DNA of 64,000 bases from contig NZ_JPOS01000075.1 of NCBI RefSeq assembly GCF_000759025.1, forward strand, positions 124,001 to 188,000, in the 5' to 3' direction. Positions 26,213 through 35,397 of this stretch are shown piece after piece. The notes beneath the pieces were generated by a model. The model was not told the origin of the DNA, ran no database searches, and worked only from the letters and a program-made list of their open reading frames with translations. The DNA is from Phaeodactylibacter xiamenensis (GTDB taxonomy: Bacteria; Bacteroidota; Bacteroidia; Chitinophagales; Saprospiraceae). The position numbers and the translations under genes were made by a program. Every line of letters begins with the position of its first letter. Within the stretch, counting starts at the first letter, position 1.

Positions 26213-26680
26213 TTAGGCCTGAGCTTCGGCTGGGGCACCGCGCTCAGCGAGTTTGTAATAGATGATGAGTAGCCCGCTCACGGGGACAATACTGTAGACC
26301 ACAGAAAGCGGCACCTGCAAGGCAGCGGAATATTGCCCAAGCTTGTAGGTGATGTAGACCAGGCGGGCACCACCAGCCACCAAAACCGTGGCGGCAAAGC
26401 CTGCCACCAGCAGGCGGATGGCCCACTGCAACCGCTGTTTAGCTGCGCCTTCCAGTCGTTCCGGCAGGATGTCGATAGCCAGGTGCTGATTTTGACCGGC
26501 TACATAAGCTGCACCCAGCAAACCAATCCAAATCAGCAGAAAACGGGCCAGCTCCTCTGTCCAGGGGCTTTGCGAGCCCACAATATAGCGGGTGAAGACC
26601 CCCCAAAGCACATCCACGGTCATGACAGCCATGAGCAAGGCCAGGAAATAGCCTACATACTTATTGATGTTGTTTCGCAT
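26213..26680 (-). CDS. dctQ: TRAP transporter small permease (DctQ)
   Basis: 155 residues with four membrane helices and the family motif WTEELARFLLIWIGLLGAA. Its ATG overlaps the stop of dctP (TAATG), and dctM follows after 9 bp, so the three transporter genes are translated as a unit. Confidence 0.9.
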   Translation of the reverse strand: MRNNINKYVGYFLALLMAVMTVDVLWGVFTRYIVGSQSPWTEELARFLLIWIGLLGAAYVAGQNQHLAIDILPERLEGAAKQRLQWAIRLLVAGFAATVLVAGGARLVYITYKLGQYSAALQVPLSVVYSIVPVSGLLIIYYKLAERGAPAEAQA

Positions 26681-27660
26681 TACTGTACGGCTTGAATTTG
26701 CTGAATCAGTTCGTAAATTTCGGGGTCATCCTTGTAGCGCTCGTAGATGTCTTCCACGCGTGCTGCAAAGGGAGACTTATCGGGGTAGTTGATTTGCACA
26801 CCCGCGGCTTTGACCGCATCAAGGGCTTCCTGCTCTGAGGCGGCCCAGACTTTCCGCTGGTATTCTACGGAAGCATCCGCTGCTTCCTGCAGCCAGGTTT
26901 GTTCCTGTGCGGTCAGGCGCTCCCAGGTATTGGTGCCGATCAGCATCACATCGGGTACGGTGCTGTGCTCATCAATGGAGTAGTACTTGCAAACCTCATA
27001 GTGGCGGGAAGTATAAAAGCTGGGTGGGTTATTCTCCGCTCCGTCCACTACGCCCTGCTGCAGTGCAGTGTACAATTCACCAAAGGAAATTGGGGTAGGG
27101 GCGCCGCCCAGTGCCTTGACCATTTGCATGGCGGTCTGACTGTTCATCACGCGGACCTTCAGCCCATCGAGGTCATCCGGCGAATTAATAGGACGGTCTT
27201 TGGTATAGAAACTCCGGCTGCCGGCGTCGTAAAAACAAACACCCCGGAGCCAGTAGTTCTGGGCTTCCAGCAGAAGGCCTTTGCCGATAGGGCCGTTTAA
27301 GACCGCCCAGGCATGTTCGTCGTCCCGGAACAGATAAGGCAGGCCGAGCACCTTCATCCGGGGCGCAAAATTCTCCAAAACCGCAGCCGATACTTTTGTC
27401 ATGCCCAGGCTGCCAATCTGTAGCAACTCCAGGCACTGCCGCTCGGAGCCCAGTTGGCCACTGGGGTAAATGTCAATGCGCATCTGCCCGTTGGACCGCT
27501 CTGCAACCTGCTCAGCAAAATAGACCATGCCCTTGTGGACGGGGTGGGAAATGTCCAGCCCGTGCGCCAGTTTGATGGCGGTCACGGAGTCCTGCTGACT
27601 ACAGCCACTAATGAAGATCAACGCCACAGGAAGTAGCACTAATTGTAGAAATAGCTTCAT
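26680..27660 (-). CDS. dctP: TRAP transporter substrate-binding lipoprotein (DctP)
   Basis: 326 residues. Lipobox in FISGCSQQ (Cys about 20), then the DctP fold: KLAHGLDISHPVHKGMVYFAE, the substrate carboxylate-binding Arg in DGLKVRVMNSQTA, GELYTALQQGVVDGAENNP. Being a lipoprotein it is tethered to the inner membrane rather than free. Its ATG overlaps the stop of kdgA (ATGA). Substrate inferred as glucuronate/galacturonate from neighbours. Confidence 0.9.
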   Translation of the reverse strand: MKLFLQLVLLPVALIFISGCSQQDSVTAIKLAHGLDISHPVHKGMVYFAEQVAERSNGQMRIDIYPSGQLGSERQCLELLQIGSLGMTKVSAAVLENFAPRMKVLGLPYLFRDDEHAWAVLNGPIGKGLLLEAQNYWLRGVCFYDAGSRSFYTKDRPINSPDDLDGLKVRVMNSQTAMQMVKALGGAPTPISFGELYTALQQGVVDGAENNPPSFYTSRHYEVCKYYSIDEHSTVPDVMLIGTNTWERLTAQEQTWLQEAADASVEYQRKVWAASEQEALDAVKAAGVQINYPDKSPFAARVEDIYERYKDDPEIYELIQQIQAVQ

Positions 27661-28334
27661 GTCTGCTTCGGCTTTACTTCCTGAATGGTGTCGAGGGTGG
27701 CCCTGACATCGGCGGTCAGTTGGTCAAAGTCCCCACTTTTGAGCACCGACTTGGTGATCAGTTTGGAGCCCATGCCTACGCAGGTCACCCCGGCATCAAA
27801 CCAGGACTTTAGGTTGTCCGGATCGGGCGAAACGCCGCCGGTAGGCATGATGCTGGTCCAGGGGCAGGGGCCTTTGATGGCTTTCACAAATCCTGGTCCG
27901 AGCGTGCTGCCCGGGAAGACTTTCACAATCTCCGCTCCCAGTTCTTCCGCCCTTGCAATCTCCGTAAGGCTGCCACAGCCGGGCGACCAGAGGACCTTCC
28001 GCCGGTTGCAAACGATAGCAATATCTTCCCGTAGTACCGGGGTGACGACAAAGTTCGCGCCCAGTTGCAGGTACAAACTGGCGGTACCGGCGTCCGTCAC
28101 CGAGCCTACGCCCAGCATCATGCCCGGCAATTCCTTCAGGGCATATTTATTCAACTCCTGAAAGACCTCATGGGCGAAGTCGCCCCGGTTGGTAAATTCC
28201 AGTATGCGGGCACCCCCATCGTAGCAGGCCTTGAGGACCTTTTTGCACAATTCGATGTCATTATGATAAAACAGCGGGACCAGGCCGGTTTCCGCCATCG
28301 TCACCGCTACCTCTATTCTTGAATATCTGGCCAT
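27657..28334 (-). CDS. kdgA: 2-keto-3-deoxy-6-phosphogluconate aldolase
   Basis: 225 residues, class I aldolase. Schiff-base Lys in EIVKVFPGSTLG, with GVGSVTDAGTA and MPTGGVSPD completing the active site. Cleaves KDPG to pyruvate and glyceraldehyde-3-phosphate. Start at 28334 (MARYSRIEVAV); the longer frame to 28421 crosses the hairpin at 28370-28398. Confidence 0.92.
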   Translation of the reverse strand: MARYSRIEVAVTMAETGLVPLFYHNDIELCKKVLKACYDGGARILEFTNRGDFAHEVFQELNKYALKELPGMMLGVGSVTDAGTASLYLQLGANFVVTPVLREDIAIVCNRRKVLWSPGCGSLTEIARAEELGAEIVKVFPGSTLGPGFVKAIKGPCPWTSIMPTGGVSPDPDNLKSWFDAGVTCVGMGSKLITKSVLKSGDFDQLTADVRATLDTIQEVKPKQT

Positions 28335-28369
28335 GAAAGGTTTGTTTTTTCTCTGTTGCTTACAAAAGT

Positions 28370-28398
28370 GTTTGGTCGCGCACGGGGCGCAACCAAAC
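28370..28398 (-). promoter_or_regulatory. palindromic hairpin between kdgK and kdgA
   Basis: GTTTGGT...ACCAAAC arms with an inner GCGC/GCGC pair form a near-perfect hairpin in the only sizeable gap (101 bp) of the uronate operon. It could be a processing or attenuation site that sets kdgK/kdgA ratios, or an operator; the sequence does not decide. Confidence 0.45.
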
Positions 28399-28435
28399 AA
28401 CCAAAGTAGTGTATGAAACATAATTCTTTTTCCGG

Positions 28436-29473
28436 TTAGCGGCTCACCCGTCCGGAAGCATCTCCCTGCATCAGTTTCCTGACCTCGGCAACCGTAACCA
28501 AATTGGCGTCTCCATAAATGGTATGTTTGAGGCAGGAAGCGGCTACCGCGAAGTCGAGCGCCCGCTGATCATCATCCGGATACGTCAGCAGCCCGTAAAT
28601 CAGGCCGCCCATAAAGCTGTCGCCACCACCTACGCGGTCCACGATATCCGTAATTTGATAGGTTGGCGCTTCGAAGAGGGTTTTTCCATCGTACAGCACC
28701 CCAGACCAGGTGTTGTGAGAAGCACTAATGGAGCCCCGCAGGGTAATGATTGCTTTTTTGCACCGAGGGAAACGCTCCATCAGCTGCTGGCAAACCGAGA
28801 TATAAGCTTGTGCATCAATGGTGTCCCCTTTAGTGACATCCACGCCTTCGGGCTCAATTCCAAAGTGCTTTTCGGCATCTTCCTCGTTGCCCAGGATGAC
28901 GTCACAGCCCGCCACGAGTTCAGGCATAACCTCATCGGGTTTTTTTCCGTATTTCCATAGGTTTTTCCGATAATTGAGGTCAGTGGAGACGGTAATGCCC
29001 ATACGATTAGCTGTTTGTACCGCTTCCAGGCAGGCGTCGGCCGCGCCCTGAGAAATGGCCGGGGTGATGCCGGTCCAGTGGAACCACTGCGCATCCTGAA
29101 AGACTGTTTCCCAGTCAATCATGCCTTTTTCGATAGTAGCCATGCCGGAGTGAGCCCGGTCATAGACCACCTTGCTGCCGCGGGCCACCGCACCAATTTC
29201 CAGAAAGTAAATGCCCAGCCGTTCACCACCACGGGCAATATGTTGCGTGCCCACATTGCGCTTACGCATTTCCATCAGGGCGCACTCCCCAATATCATTG
29301 TCCGGCAGTCGGGTGACAAACTCAGTCGGGAGCCCGTAGTTGGCCAGAGATACGGCCACATTCGACTCTCCACCACCGTAGATCACGTCGAAGGAGCTGG
29401 CCTGAGACAAGCGCCGGTAGCCAGGAGGCGTCAGGCGCAACATAATTTCACCAAAGGTGACGATCTTTTTCAT
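28436..29473 (-). CDS. kdgK: 2-keto-3-deoxygluconate kinase (PfkB family)
   Basis: 345 residues from MKKIVTFGEIMLRL. PfkB signatures: GGGESNVAVSLA near the N-terminus and the anion hole/catalytic base region DRVGGGDSFMGGLIYGLL near the C-terminus. Phosphorylates KDG to KDPG, feeding the aldolase. A further upstream ATG (29485) exists but is less typical. Confidence 0.9.
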   Translation of the reverse strand: MKKIVTFGEIMLRLTPPGYRRLSQASSFDVIYGGGESNVAVSLANYGLPTEFVTRLPDNDIGECALMEMRKRNVGTQHIARGGERLGIYFLEIGAVARGSKVVYDRAHSGMATIEKGMIDWETVFQDAQWFHWTGITPAISQGAADACLEAVQTANRMGITVSTDLNYRKNLWKYGKKPDEVMPELVAGCDVILGNEEDAEKHFGIEPEGVDVTKGDTIDAQAYISVCQQLMERFPRCKKAIITLRGSISASHNTWSGVLYDGKTLFEAPTYQITDIVDRVGGGDSFMGGLIYGLLTYPDDDQRALDFAVAASCLKHTIYGDANLVTVAEVRKLMQGDASGRVSR

Positions 29474-29487
29474 TTGATTTAGCAACT

Positions 29488-30912
29488 TTAGAAGTTAAAG
29501 TAATTTTTCGCATTGTGGTAGCAGATGTCCGCTACGATTTTGCCCAGCCACTCGACGTCATTGGGCAATTGTCCGTTGTGGACATCCCTGCCAATCAGGT
29601 TGCAAAGGATGCGCCGGAAGTATTCGTGGCGTGGGAAGGACAAGAAGCTGCGGCTATCTGTGAGCATGCCGATGAAGCAGCTGAGCAGACCAAGGTTGGA
29701 CAGGGCATTCATCTGCTTTTCCATACCGTCTTTCTGATCAAGGAACCACCAGCCGGAGCCAAACTGCATCTTTCCGCGCACGCTGCCGTCGTTGAAATTC
29801 CCCGCCATGGTGGCGAAGATTTCATTGTCCGCCGGGTTGAGGTTGTAGAGAATGGTCCTGGGCAATTGATCGCTGCGGTCGAGGGTGTCGAACAGCCGGG
29901 ATAGCCCCTGTGCCTGCTTCCAGTCGCCCATGCTGTCGAAGCCGGTATCCGGCCCCAGTTGTTGCATCATGCGGGAGCTATTGTTGCGCAGGGCGCCCAG
30001 GTGCAGTTGCCACACCCATCCTTTCTGATGATAGAGTTTACCTAGCTCGGTCAGCACAGCCGTGCGGTATTTGGCGCAAGCCTCCGGAGACAATTCCATA
30101 CCGGAACGCTTGTCTGCAAAGGCCTGCCGGGCTTCTGCCATCGTCCACTCCACTGCATCCACGCACTCCAGCCCATGATCGGCCAGCCGGCAGCCCCGGT
30201 CATGGAAATACTGAATGCGTGATTCGAGCACCGACAGCAACTGATCCAGGGTCTGAATATCTGCACCCGCTAACGCTTCCAGTTTGTTGATATAGTCGTT
30301 AAAGGTTGCTTTTTCAATCAGGATGGCTTTATCGGGGCGGAAGGCCGGCAGCATGCGCAAATCACCGTCAGCGTCTGCCATTTGCTCGTGGTGAGCCAGG
30401 TCGTCCACGGGGTCATCTGTAGTGCAGACCAGCTCTACGTTCTGCTGCCTGAGCAATCCACGGGCGCTGTGGGAAGCTTGCTGCAACTGTTCAGTAGTGA
30501 TATCGTAGACTTCATCCGCCACATCCGGATGGAGCAGGTCGGTCACCCCGAAGTATCGCTGCAGCTCCAGGTGGGTCCAGTGGTAGAGCGGGTTGCGCAT
30601 GGTATAGGGCACAGTTTTGGCCCAGGCGCGGAACTTCTCCCGGTCCGGCGCATCACCGGTGATAAAGCGCTCATCCACGCCGAGGGTCCGCATGGCCCGC
30701 CATTTGTAGTGGTCTCCGTCCAGCCAAACCTTGGTGATATTGGCAAACTGTGCATCTTTGGCGATGGCGTCCGGTGGCAGGTGGTTATGGTAATCGATGA
30801 TGGGTTGCACTTTGGCGTAATCGTGGTAAAGTGCACAGGCGACTTGATTTTCCAGCAGGAAATCTTCGTTCAGAAAAGGCTTGATCCGCTGTTGCGTAAT
30901 AGTTGATGACAT
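29488..30912 (-). CDS. uxaC: glucuronate/galacturonate isomerase
   Basis: 474 residues, full family length. Metal-dependent amidohydrolase fold; the N-terminal YHDYAKVQPIIDYHNHLPPDAIAKD contains the HxH of the family, with HLGALRNNSSRM and SDSRSFLSFPRHEYFRR further on. Converts D-glucuronate to fructuronate and D-galacturonate to tagaturonate. Five bases after uxuA. Confidence 0.94.
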   Translation of the reverse strand: MSSTITQQRIKPFLNEDFLLENQVACALYHDYAKVQPIIDYHNHLPPDAIAKDAQFANITKVWLDGDHYKWRAMRTLGVDERFITGDAPDREKFRAWAKTVPYTMRNPLYHWTHLELQRYFGVTDLLHPDVADEVYDITTEQLQQASHSARGLLRQQNVELVCTTDDPVDDLAHHEQMADADGDLRMLPAFRPDKAILIEKATFNDYINKLEALAGADIQTLDQLLSVLESRIQYFHDRGCRLADHGLECVDAVEWTMAEARQAFADKRSGMELSPEACAKYRTAVLTELGKLYHQKGWVWQLHLGALRNNSSRMMQQLGPDTGFDSMGDWKQAQGLSRLFDTLDRSDQLPRTILYNLNPADNEIFATMAGNFNDGSVRGKMQFGSGWWFLDQKDGMEKQMNALSNLGLLSCFIGMLTDSRSFLSFPRHEYFRRILCNLIGRDVHNGQLPNDVEWLGKIVADICYHNAKNYFNF

Positions 30913-30917
30913 TGGCG

Positions 30918-32090
30918 CTAATAATTTAGAGTTTGCAATAATCCGTACTCCAGCCCTCGCAGTTCGGCCAGCCCTCTGAGCCGACCGATGGCAGAATAAC
31001 CGGGATTGACTTTTTTGCCGAGGTCGTCCAGCATCTGATGCCCATGGTCCGGGCGCATCGGAATGGAGCGCTCCCGGCTTTGCTGCAGCCGGACAATTTT
31101 TTTCATTACTTCGTACATATTTGTGCTTCCCGCAAGATGGTCATCTTCGTAGAAACTGCCGTCCTGCTCTCTCCGCACATTCCGGAGGTGGAAAAAGTGG
31201 ATGCGTTGGCCAAACTGCTCAATCATAGCCGGGAGGTCATTATCTGCCCGGGCACCATAGGAACCGGTGCAGAAGCAAAGCCCATTGTTGGGGTGGTCTA
31301 CACCTGCCAGAATCGCCGCTGCATCCTCCGCTGTGCTCACAATACGGGGCAGGCCGAGGATAGGAAAGGGCGGGTCATCAGGATGGATGGCCAGAAAAAC
31401 GCCCGCCTCAGCCGCTGTTGGTGTAATGGCGCTCAGGAAGTCAATCAGGTTTTGCCGGTATTCCTGTGGCTTAATATCCTGATACAGGGCGACCTTACGG
31501 CGCAGGGCTGCGAGATCATAGCCTTCATCTGTGCCCGGGAGCCCGGCAATGAGGGTACTGATCAACTCCTCTTTTTCGGAAGCTTTCATTTGCCCGAAGT
31601 AGCCTCTGGCCCGCTGCAGCTGTTTGCTGTCGTAATTTTGTACCGCTTTGGGCCGCTCGAGGATGAAAAGATCAAAAGCCGCCAGCGCAGTTGCATCGTA
31701 GCGCAGGGCACGGGATCCGTCCGCTACTTTGTAATGCAAATCGGTACGGGTCCAGTCGAGGACCGGCATAAAGTTGTAAGTCACCACCGGAATACCACAA
31801 GCCCCCAGGTTGCGCAGGGTTTGCTGGTAGTTTTCGGTATAGCGTTTCCAGTCGCCGGTTTTGCGCTTGACCTCATCGTGCACGGGCACGCTTTCCACGA
31901 CCGACCAGGTCAGCCCGGCGGCCTCAATCTTTGCCTGATGGGCCCGAATGGCTTCCACCGGCCACACTTCACCAATCGGGATGTGGTGCAGGGCACTTAC
32001 AATACCGGTTGCTCCGGCCTGCCTGATATCCGAAAGGCTTACCGGGTCCTGATCACCAAACCATCGCCAGGTTTGTTCCAACTGCTTCAT
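30918..32090 (-). CDS. uxuA: mannonate dehydratase
   Basis: 390 residues. Characteristic regions: QTWRWFGDQDPVSL, TGIVSALHHIPIGEVW, TYNFMPVLDWTRTDL, FCTGSYGARADNDL and MRPDHGHQMLDD. Dehydrates D-mannonate to KDG. First gene of the operon; its upstream region (32091-32365) should hold the main promoter but shows only weak matches to the consensus. Confidence 0.94.
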   Translation of the reverse strand: MKQLEQTWRWFGDQDPVSLSDIRQAGATGIVSALHHIPIGEVWPVEAIRAHQAKIEAAGLTWSVVESVPVHDEVKRKTGDWKRYTENYQQTLRNLGACGIPVVTYNFMPVLDWTRTDLHYKVADGSRALRYDATALAAFDLFILERPKAVQNYDSKQLQRARGYFGQMKASEKEELISTLIAGLPGTDEGYDLAALRRKVALYQDIKPQEYRQNLIDFLSAITPTAAEAGVFLAIHPDDPPFPILGLPRIVSTAEDAAAILAGVDHPNNGLCFCTGSYGARADNDLPAMIEQFGQRIHFFHLRNVRREQDGSFYEDDHLAGSTNMYEVMKKIVRLQQSRERSIPMRPDHGHQMLDDLGKKVNPGYSAIGRLRGLAELRGLEYGLLQTLNY

Positions 32091-32365
32091 GGGTGCATTT
32101 TAGGAATGTGATATTTGTTACTTTCTTAGGGGTCCGTCCTATCTTTACCTGTAACCTTACGGATAAAGATAAAGACTCTAAATTTACAGCTTAGCAGCTT
32201 TTGCCTTGATAATGCCCAAAACCCGCCCGATGGTTGGTTTTGTTCCTCATCAAAGCAAAATCCAATTGAAAAACTTATTTTTCGAGAAGCCCTTACCAGA
32301 CGAAGCTTAAACTTTGAAAGGGATTTCCTATTAGTTAGGTAAATAAATGATCAAAAAGCAGTTTA

Positions 32366-34042
32366 ATGTCAGCAGTGCGATTTAGAGTAGGCGGCGTACC
32401 GGAACATTTCAATTACCCGTGGTATATGGCGGGAGATGATCATCCAAAATTTGAATGGGTGGTACAGCCCGGCGGCACCGGTGCGATGTGCGAAGGGCTG
32501 CGGAGTGGTGCATTGGATATTGCCCTTCTGTTGACGGAAGGGGCGGTGGCTGACCTGCACAAGGGCAACCCCAGCCAAATTATAGGGACCTACGTGTCCA
32601 GCCCACTCACCTGGGGCATACATGTTGCGGCTGGCAGCCCTTATCAGTCGGTGGAAGACCTGGAGGGCAAAGTCTTTGGCATCAGCCGGTACACTTCCGG
32701 TTCTCACCTGATGGCTTACGTCAACGCCCGGCAGCTGGACTGGGATACGAGCGCGCTGCAGTTTGAGGTGGTCGGTAATTTCGAAGGGGCCCGCCAAGCC
32801 ATGCAGGAGGGCCGCATTGATGCCTTCATGTGGGAAAAATACACCACCAAGCCTACTGTGGACAGCGGAGAATGGCGCCGCCCGGGCGTATGCGTGACGC
32901 CCTGGCCCTGCTTTGTACTCGTGGCCCGGGAGGAGATTGTTGAACAGTATCAGCCCGAATTGCTGGAGCTTATGCATGATATCCGGCAGCGACTAGATCA
33001 TACGGACCGGACGGAAAAACTGAGGTTCATCAGTGATCATTTTAAATTGCAGCCCGAAGACGTAGCCGATTGGTATAGTCAGACCACCTGGAGCTGCGCC
33101 CCGGCGATTGCAGCCTCGGAGCTGGAAAAAGTACAGCACGACCTGCAAGCCCTGGGCATTATTGATGCGCCGGTCCCGCCCCGTCAGCTTTGCGCGCCCT
33201 TCGTAACCTTTGCCGAAGAAAACCTTTCCTCCGTAATGTACAACTGGCGGGTAGAAAGTGTCTACAAAAAACTGGAGGAGGAAGGCCTGGCGGAAGGCCG
33301 GCTGCAATTAAGCGACCTGCTCGGGCTCGGGCACCTGGACCAATACCACTACCTTGGAGCTGAAGCTTGTTATGAAGTGGCGGAAGCATTGAGTTTGGAA
33401 GACAGCGACTATGTCTACGATGTCGGCAGCGGGGTAGGGGGTACCGCCAGGGTACTGGCCGATTGCAGCGGCTGCCGCGTCCTTGGCGTGGAATTACAAC
33501 CAGAGCTGTGCCGTTTGTCCACGGAGCTGACCCGGAGGGCAGGGCTTTCAGACCGGGTGGAATTCCGGGCAGGCGATCTGCTGAATTACGATTGGGAAGG
33601 AACATTCGACCACTTCATTTCCCTCCTGGTCTTCCTGCATGTACCAGACCGGGCCAAAGTGCTGGCACATTGCCATAAAGCTCTGAAACCCGGCGGGCGG
33701 TTTTTTATTGAGGACTTTGTGGTCCGTAATCCACTGAGTACCAAGGAAGCCCGACAGCTAAAGGAAACCGTGAGCGCTCAGTCTGTCAGTAACACTGAAG
33801 TGTACCTTCAGGCATTGGAGCAGGCGGGCTTCACAGACTTAAAAGTCGTAGAAATGGACACCCTTTGGCGGGAATGGACCCGTAAACGGTTTGATGAATT
33901 CAAAGGCAATCAGGCAGCCCACCGTTCATTCTACGGGGAGGCTCTTTTTGAGAACCGCCTGTCTTTTTATCAAACGATTGCCGATCTATTCGCCGGGGGC
34001 AATCTCGGAGGCGTCCGGATTACCGGGCGGAAGAAATCCTAA
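32366..34042 (+). CDS. fusion of NMT1/SsuA-like substrate-binding fold and SAM-dependent methyltransferase
   Basis: 558 residues. Residues 1 to about 270 match a cytoplasmic type-2 periplasmic-binding-protein fold (VGGVPEHFNYPWYMA, QPGGTGAMCEGLRSGALDIALLLTEGA, SRYTSGSHLMAYVNA, DAFMWEKYTTKPTVDSGEWRR). There is no signal peptide. Residues about 320-558 are a class I methyltransferase: HLDQYHYLGAEACYEVAE lead-in as in sarcosine/dimethylglycine-type enzymes, motif I YDVGSGVGGTAR (351-362), acidic motif II ELQPE, and KPGGRFFIEDF. The binding-fold half is found on its own in other Bacteroidota; here it is joined to an enzyme, suggesting that one ligand is both sensed/held and methylated. oxyR starts three bases later. 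Function unknown. Confidence 0.82.
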   Translation: MSAVRFRVGGVPEHFNYPWYMAGDDHPKFEWVVQPGGTGAMCEGLRSGALDIALLLTEGAVADLHKGNPSQIIGTYVSSPLTWGIHVAAGSPYQSVEDLEGKVFGISRYTSGSHLMAYVNARQLDWDTSALQFEVVGNFEGARQAMQEGRIDAFMWEKYTTKPTVDSGEWRRPGVCVTPWPCFVLVAREEIVEQYQPELLELMHDIRQRLDHTDRTEKLRFISDHFKLQPEDVADWYSQTTWSCAPAIAASELEKVQHDLQALGIIDAPVPPRQLCAPFVTFAEENLSSVMYNWRVESVYKKLEEEGLAEGRLQLSDLLGLGHLDQYHYLGAEACYEVAEALSLEDSDYVYDVGSGVGGTARVLADCSGCRVLGVELQPELCRLSTELTRRAGLSDRVEFRAGDLLNYDWEGTFDHFISLLVFLHVPDRAKVLAHCHKALKPGGRFFIEDFVVRNPLSTKEARQLKETVSAQSVSNTEVYLQALEQAGFTDLKVVEMDTLWREWTRKRFDEFKGNQAAHRSFYGEALFENRLSFYQTIADLFAGGNLGGVRITGRKKS

Positions 34043-34045
34043 ACG

Positions 34046-34993
34046 ATGACACTGACCCAACTAGAGTACATCATTGCGGTAGACAATGAAAAGAGCTTTG
34101 CAAAAGCGGCCAAATCCTGCCGGGTGACGCAGCCAACCCTGAGCATGCAGGTGAAGAAACTGGAGGAAGACCTCGGTGTACTGCTTTTCGACCGCTCCAA
34201 GAAGCCCATTTTGACTACGGACATCGGGCAGCGCATCGTCAGTCAGGCCCGGACCATCATCCGGGAAACGAGCCGCATACCGGAACTAATCCGGGAGGAA
34301 CAGGAAATGGTGAAAGGCGAGCTTAGGGTGGGCGTTATCCCGACCCTTGGCCCTTATCTGCTGCCGATGTTCCTGCCCCACTTTATGCAGGCCTATCCAG
34401 ATGTTCAACTACATATTCAGGAGTTGCTGTCGCACGAAATCATGGACCGCCTCAGAGCCGATCAACTTGATGTGGGCTTGCTGGTCACGCCCATTCGCTC
34501 CGATGGCTTCACGGAAATTCCGCTGTTTTACGAGACCTTTGTGGTGTATATGTCCACCTCCCATCCGCTAACCGACAAGGACCGGATCGATTTTGAGGAC
34601 CTCAACATAGAGGATATGTGGTTGCTGCAGGAAGGCCACTGTTTCCGCTCTCAGGTCGTCAACATCTGCAGTGAGCAGCAGGAACAGCATACGCAGCGGG
34701 GGTTACGCTTCGAAAGTGGCAGCCTGGAAACCCTCCGCCGCATTGTGGAACGGCAGTATGGCTACACCCTGCTGCCGGAACTGGCCACCCTGGAGCTTTC
34801 CGAAGAACTGTACAACAAGCACGTCCGTACCTTCCGCAATCCCCAACCGGTACGGGAAGTCAGTATTGTCCTGAGGCGCAGTTTTATGAAGCGCCGGCTG
34901 GTTGACCTCCTGCAAAAAGCCATTTTGGAGGCCGTACCGGATATTCTGAAGAATAGCAAGCGTGGAAGGAAGGTAGAGTGGGAGGGGTATTGA
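34046..34993 (+). CDS. oxyR: OxyR-type hydrogen-peroxide-responsive LysR regulator
   Basis: 315 residues. LysR helix-turn-helix at 1-60 (SFAKAAKSCRVTQPTLSMQVKKLEEDLG) and effector domain with the peroxide-sensing pair in LLQEGHCFRSQVVNIC: Cys199 and Cys208 by count, identical in spacing and numbering to Escherichia coli OxyR. It should activate catalase/peroxiredoxin genes on oxidation. Three-base gap after the fusion gene implies co-transcription, so the methyltransferase fusion may be tied to oxidative stress (inference). Confidence 0.9.
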   Translation: MTLTQLEYIIAVDNEKSFAKAAKSCRVTQPTLSMQVKKLEEDLGVLLFDRSKKPILTTDIGQRIVSQARTIIRETSRIPELIREEQEMVKGELRVGVIPTLGPYLLPMFLPHFMQAYPDVQLHIQELLSHEIMDRLRADQLDVGLLVTPIRSDGFTEIPLFYETFVVYMSTSHPLTDKDRIDFEDLNIEDMWLLQEGHCFRSQVVNICSEQQEQHTQRGLRFESGSLETLRRIVERQYGYTLLPELATLELSEELYNKHVRTFRNPQPVREVSIVLRRSFMKRRLVDLLQKAILEAVPDILKNSKRGRKVEWEGY

Positions 34994-34994
34994 T

Positions 34995-35369
34995 TTACAA
35001 CCCTTTCCCCCGCTCATACAGCTTCCAGTCCGCCGTTTCCGCCCGGAAAGCCTGAATAAGGTATTCAATACCCGCCTCCAGGTCAATCTCCCCGCAGGTA
35101 AAAATATCAACCGCAGCGTACCGGTGCTCCGGCCAGGTATGCAGCGTCAGGTGGCTCTCCTGAATAATGACGACCCCGGAAATACCGTAGGGCGAGAATT
35201 GATGAAAATTGGAAGTCACCACCGTTGCTCCCATAAGTTCTGCAGCGGCTTTCAGGAACTCTTCCAGCTCCCCTTCCGCCTTGAGGGGCTCCGCCGGGCA
35301 TTGGTAGAGCTCGAGCAGTACGTGTCTGCCCAGAGCTTGAGTAACGGGAAGTTGGATAGGCCGGGTCAT
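34995..35369 (-). CDS. speD: S-adenosylmethionine decarboxylase proenzyme
   Basis: 124 residues, the small prokaryotic class. Self-cleavage and pyruvoyl formation occur at the Ser in ESHLTLHTWPEHRYAAVDIFTCG. Makes decarboxylated AdoMet, the aminopropyl donor for SpeE. Start 35369 (MTRPIQLPV); the longer frame overlaps the preceding gene and is rejected. 28 bp after the ATP-grasp gene. Confidence 0.92.
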   Translation of the reverse strand: MTRPIQLPVTQALGRHVLLELYQCPAEPLKAEGELEEFLKAAAELMGATVVTSNFHQFSPYGISGVVIIQESHLTLHTWPEHRYAAVDIFTCGEIDLEAGIEYLIQAFRAETADWKLYERGKGL

Positions 35370-35397
35370 AAGGCTTGGTGGTTTTTTTCGGATGAAG

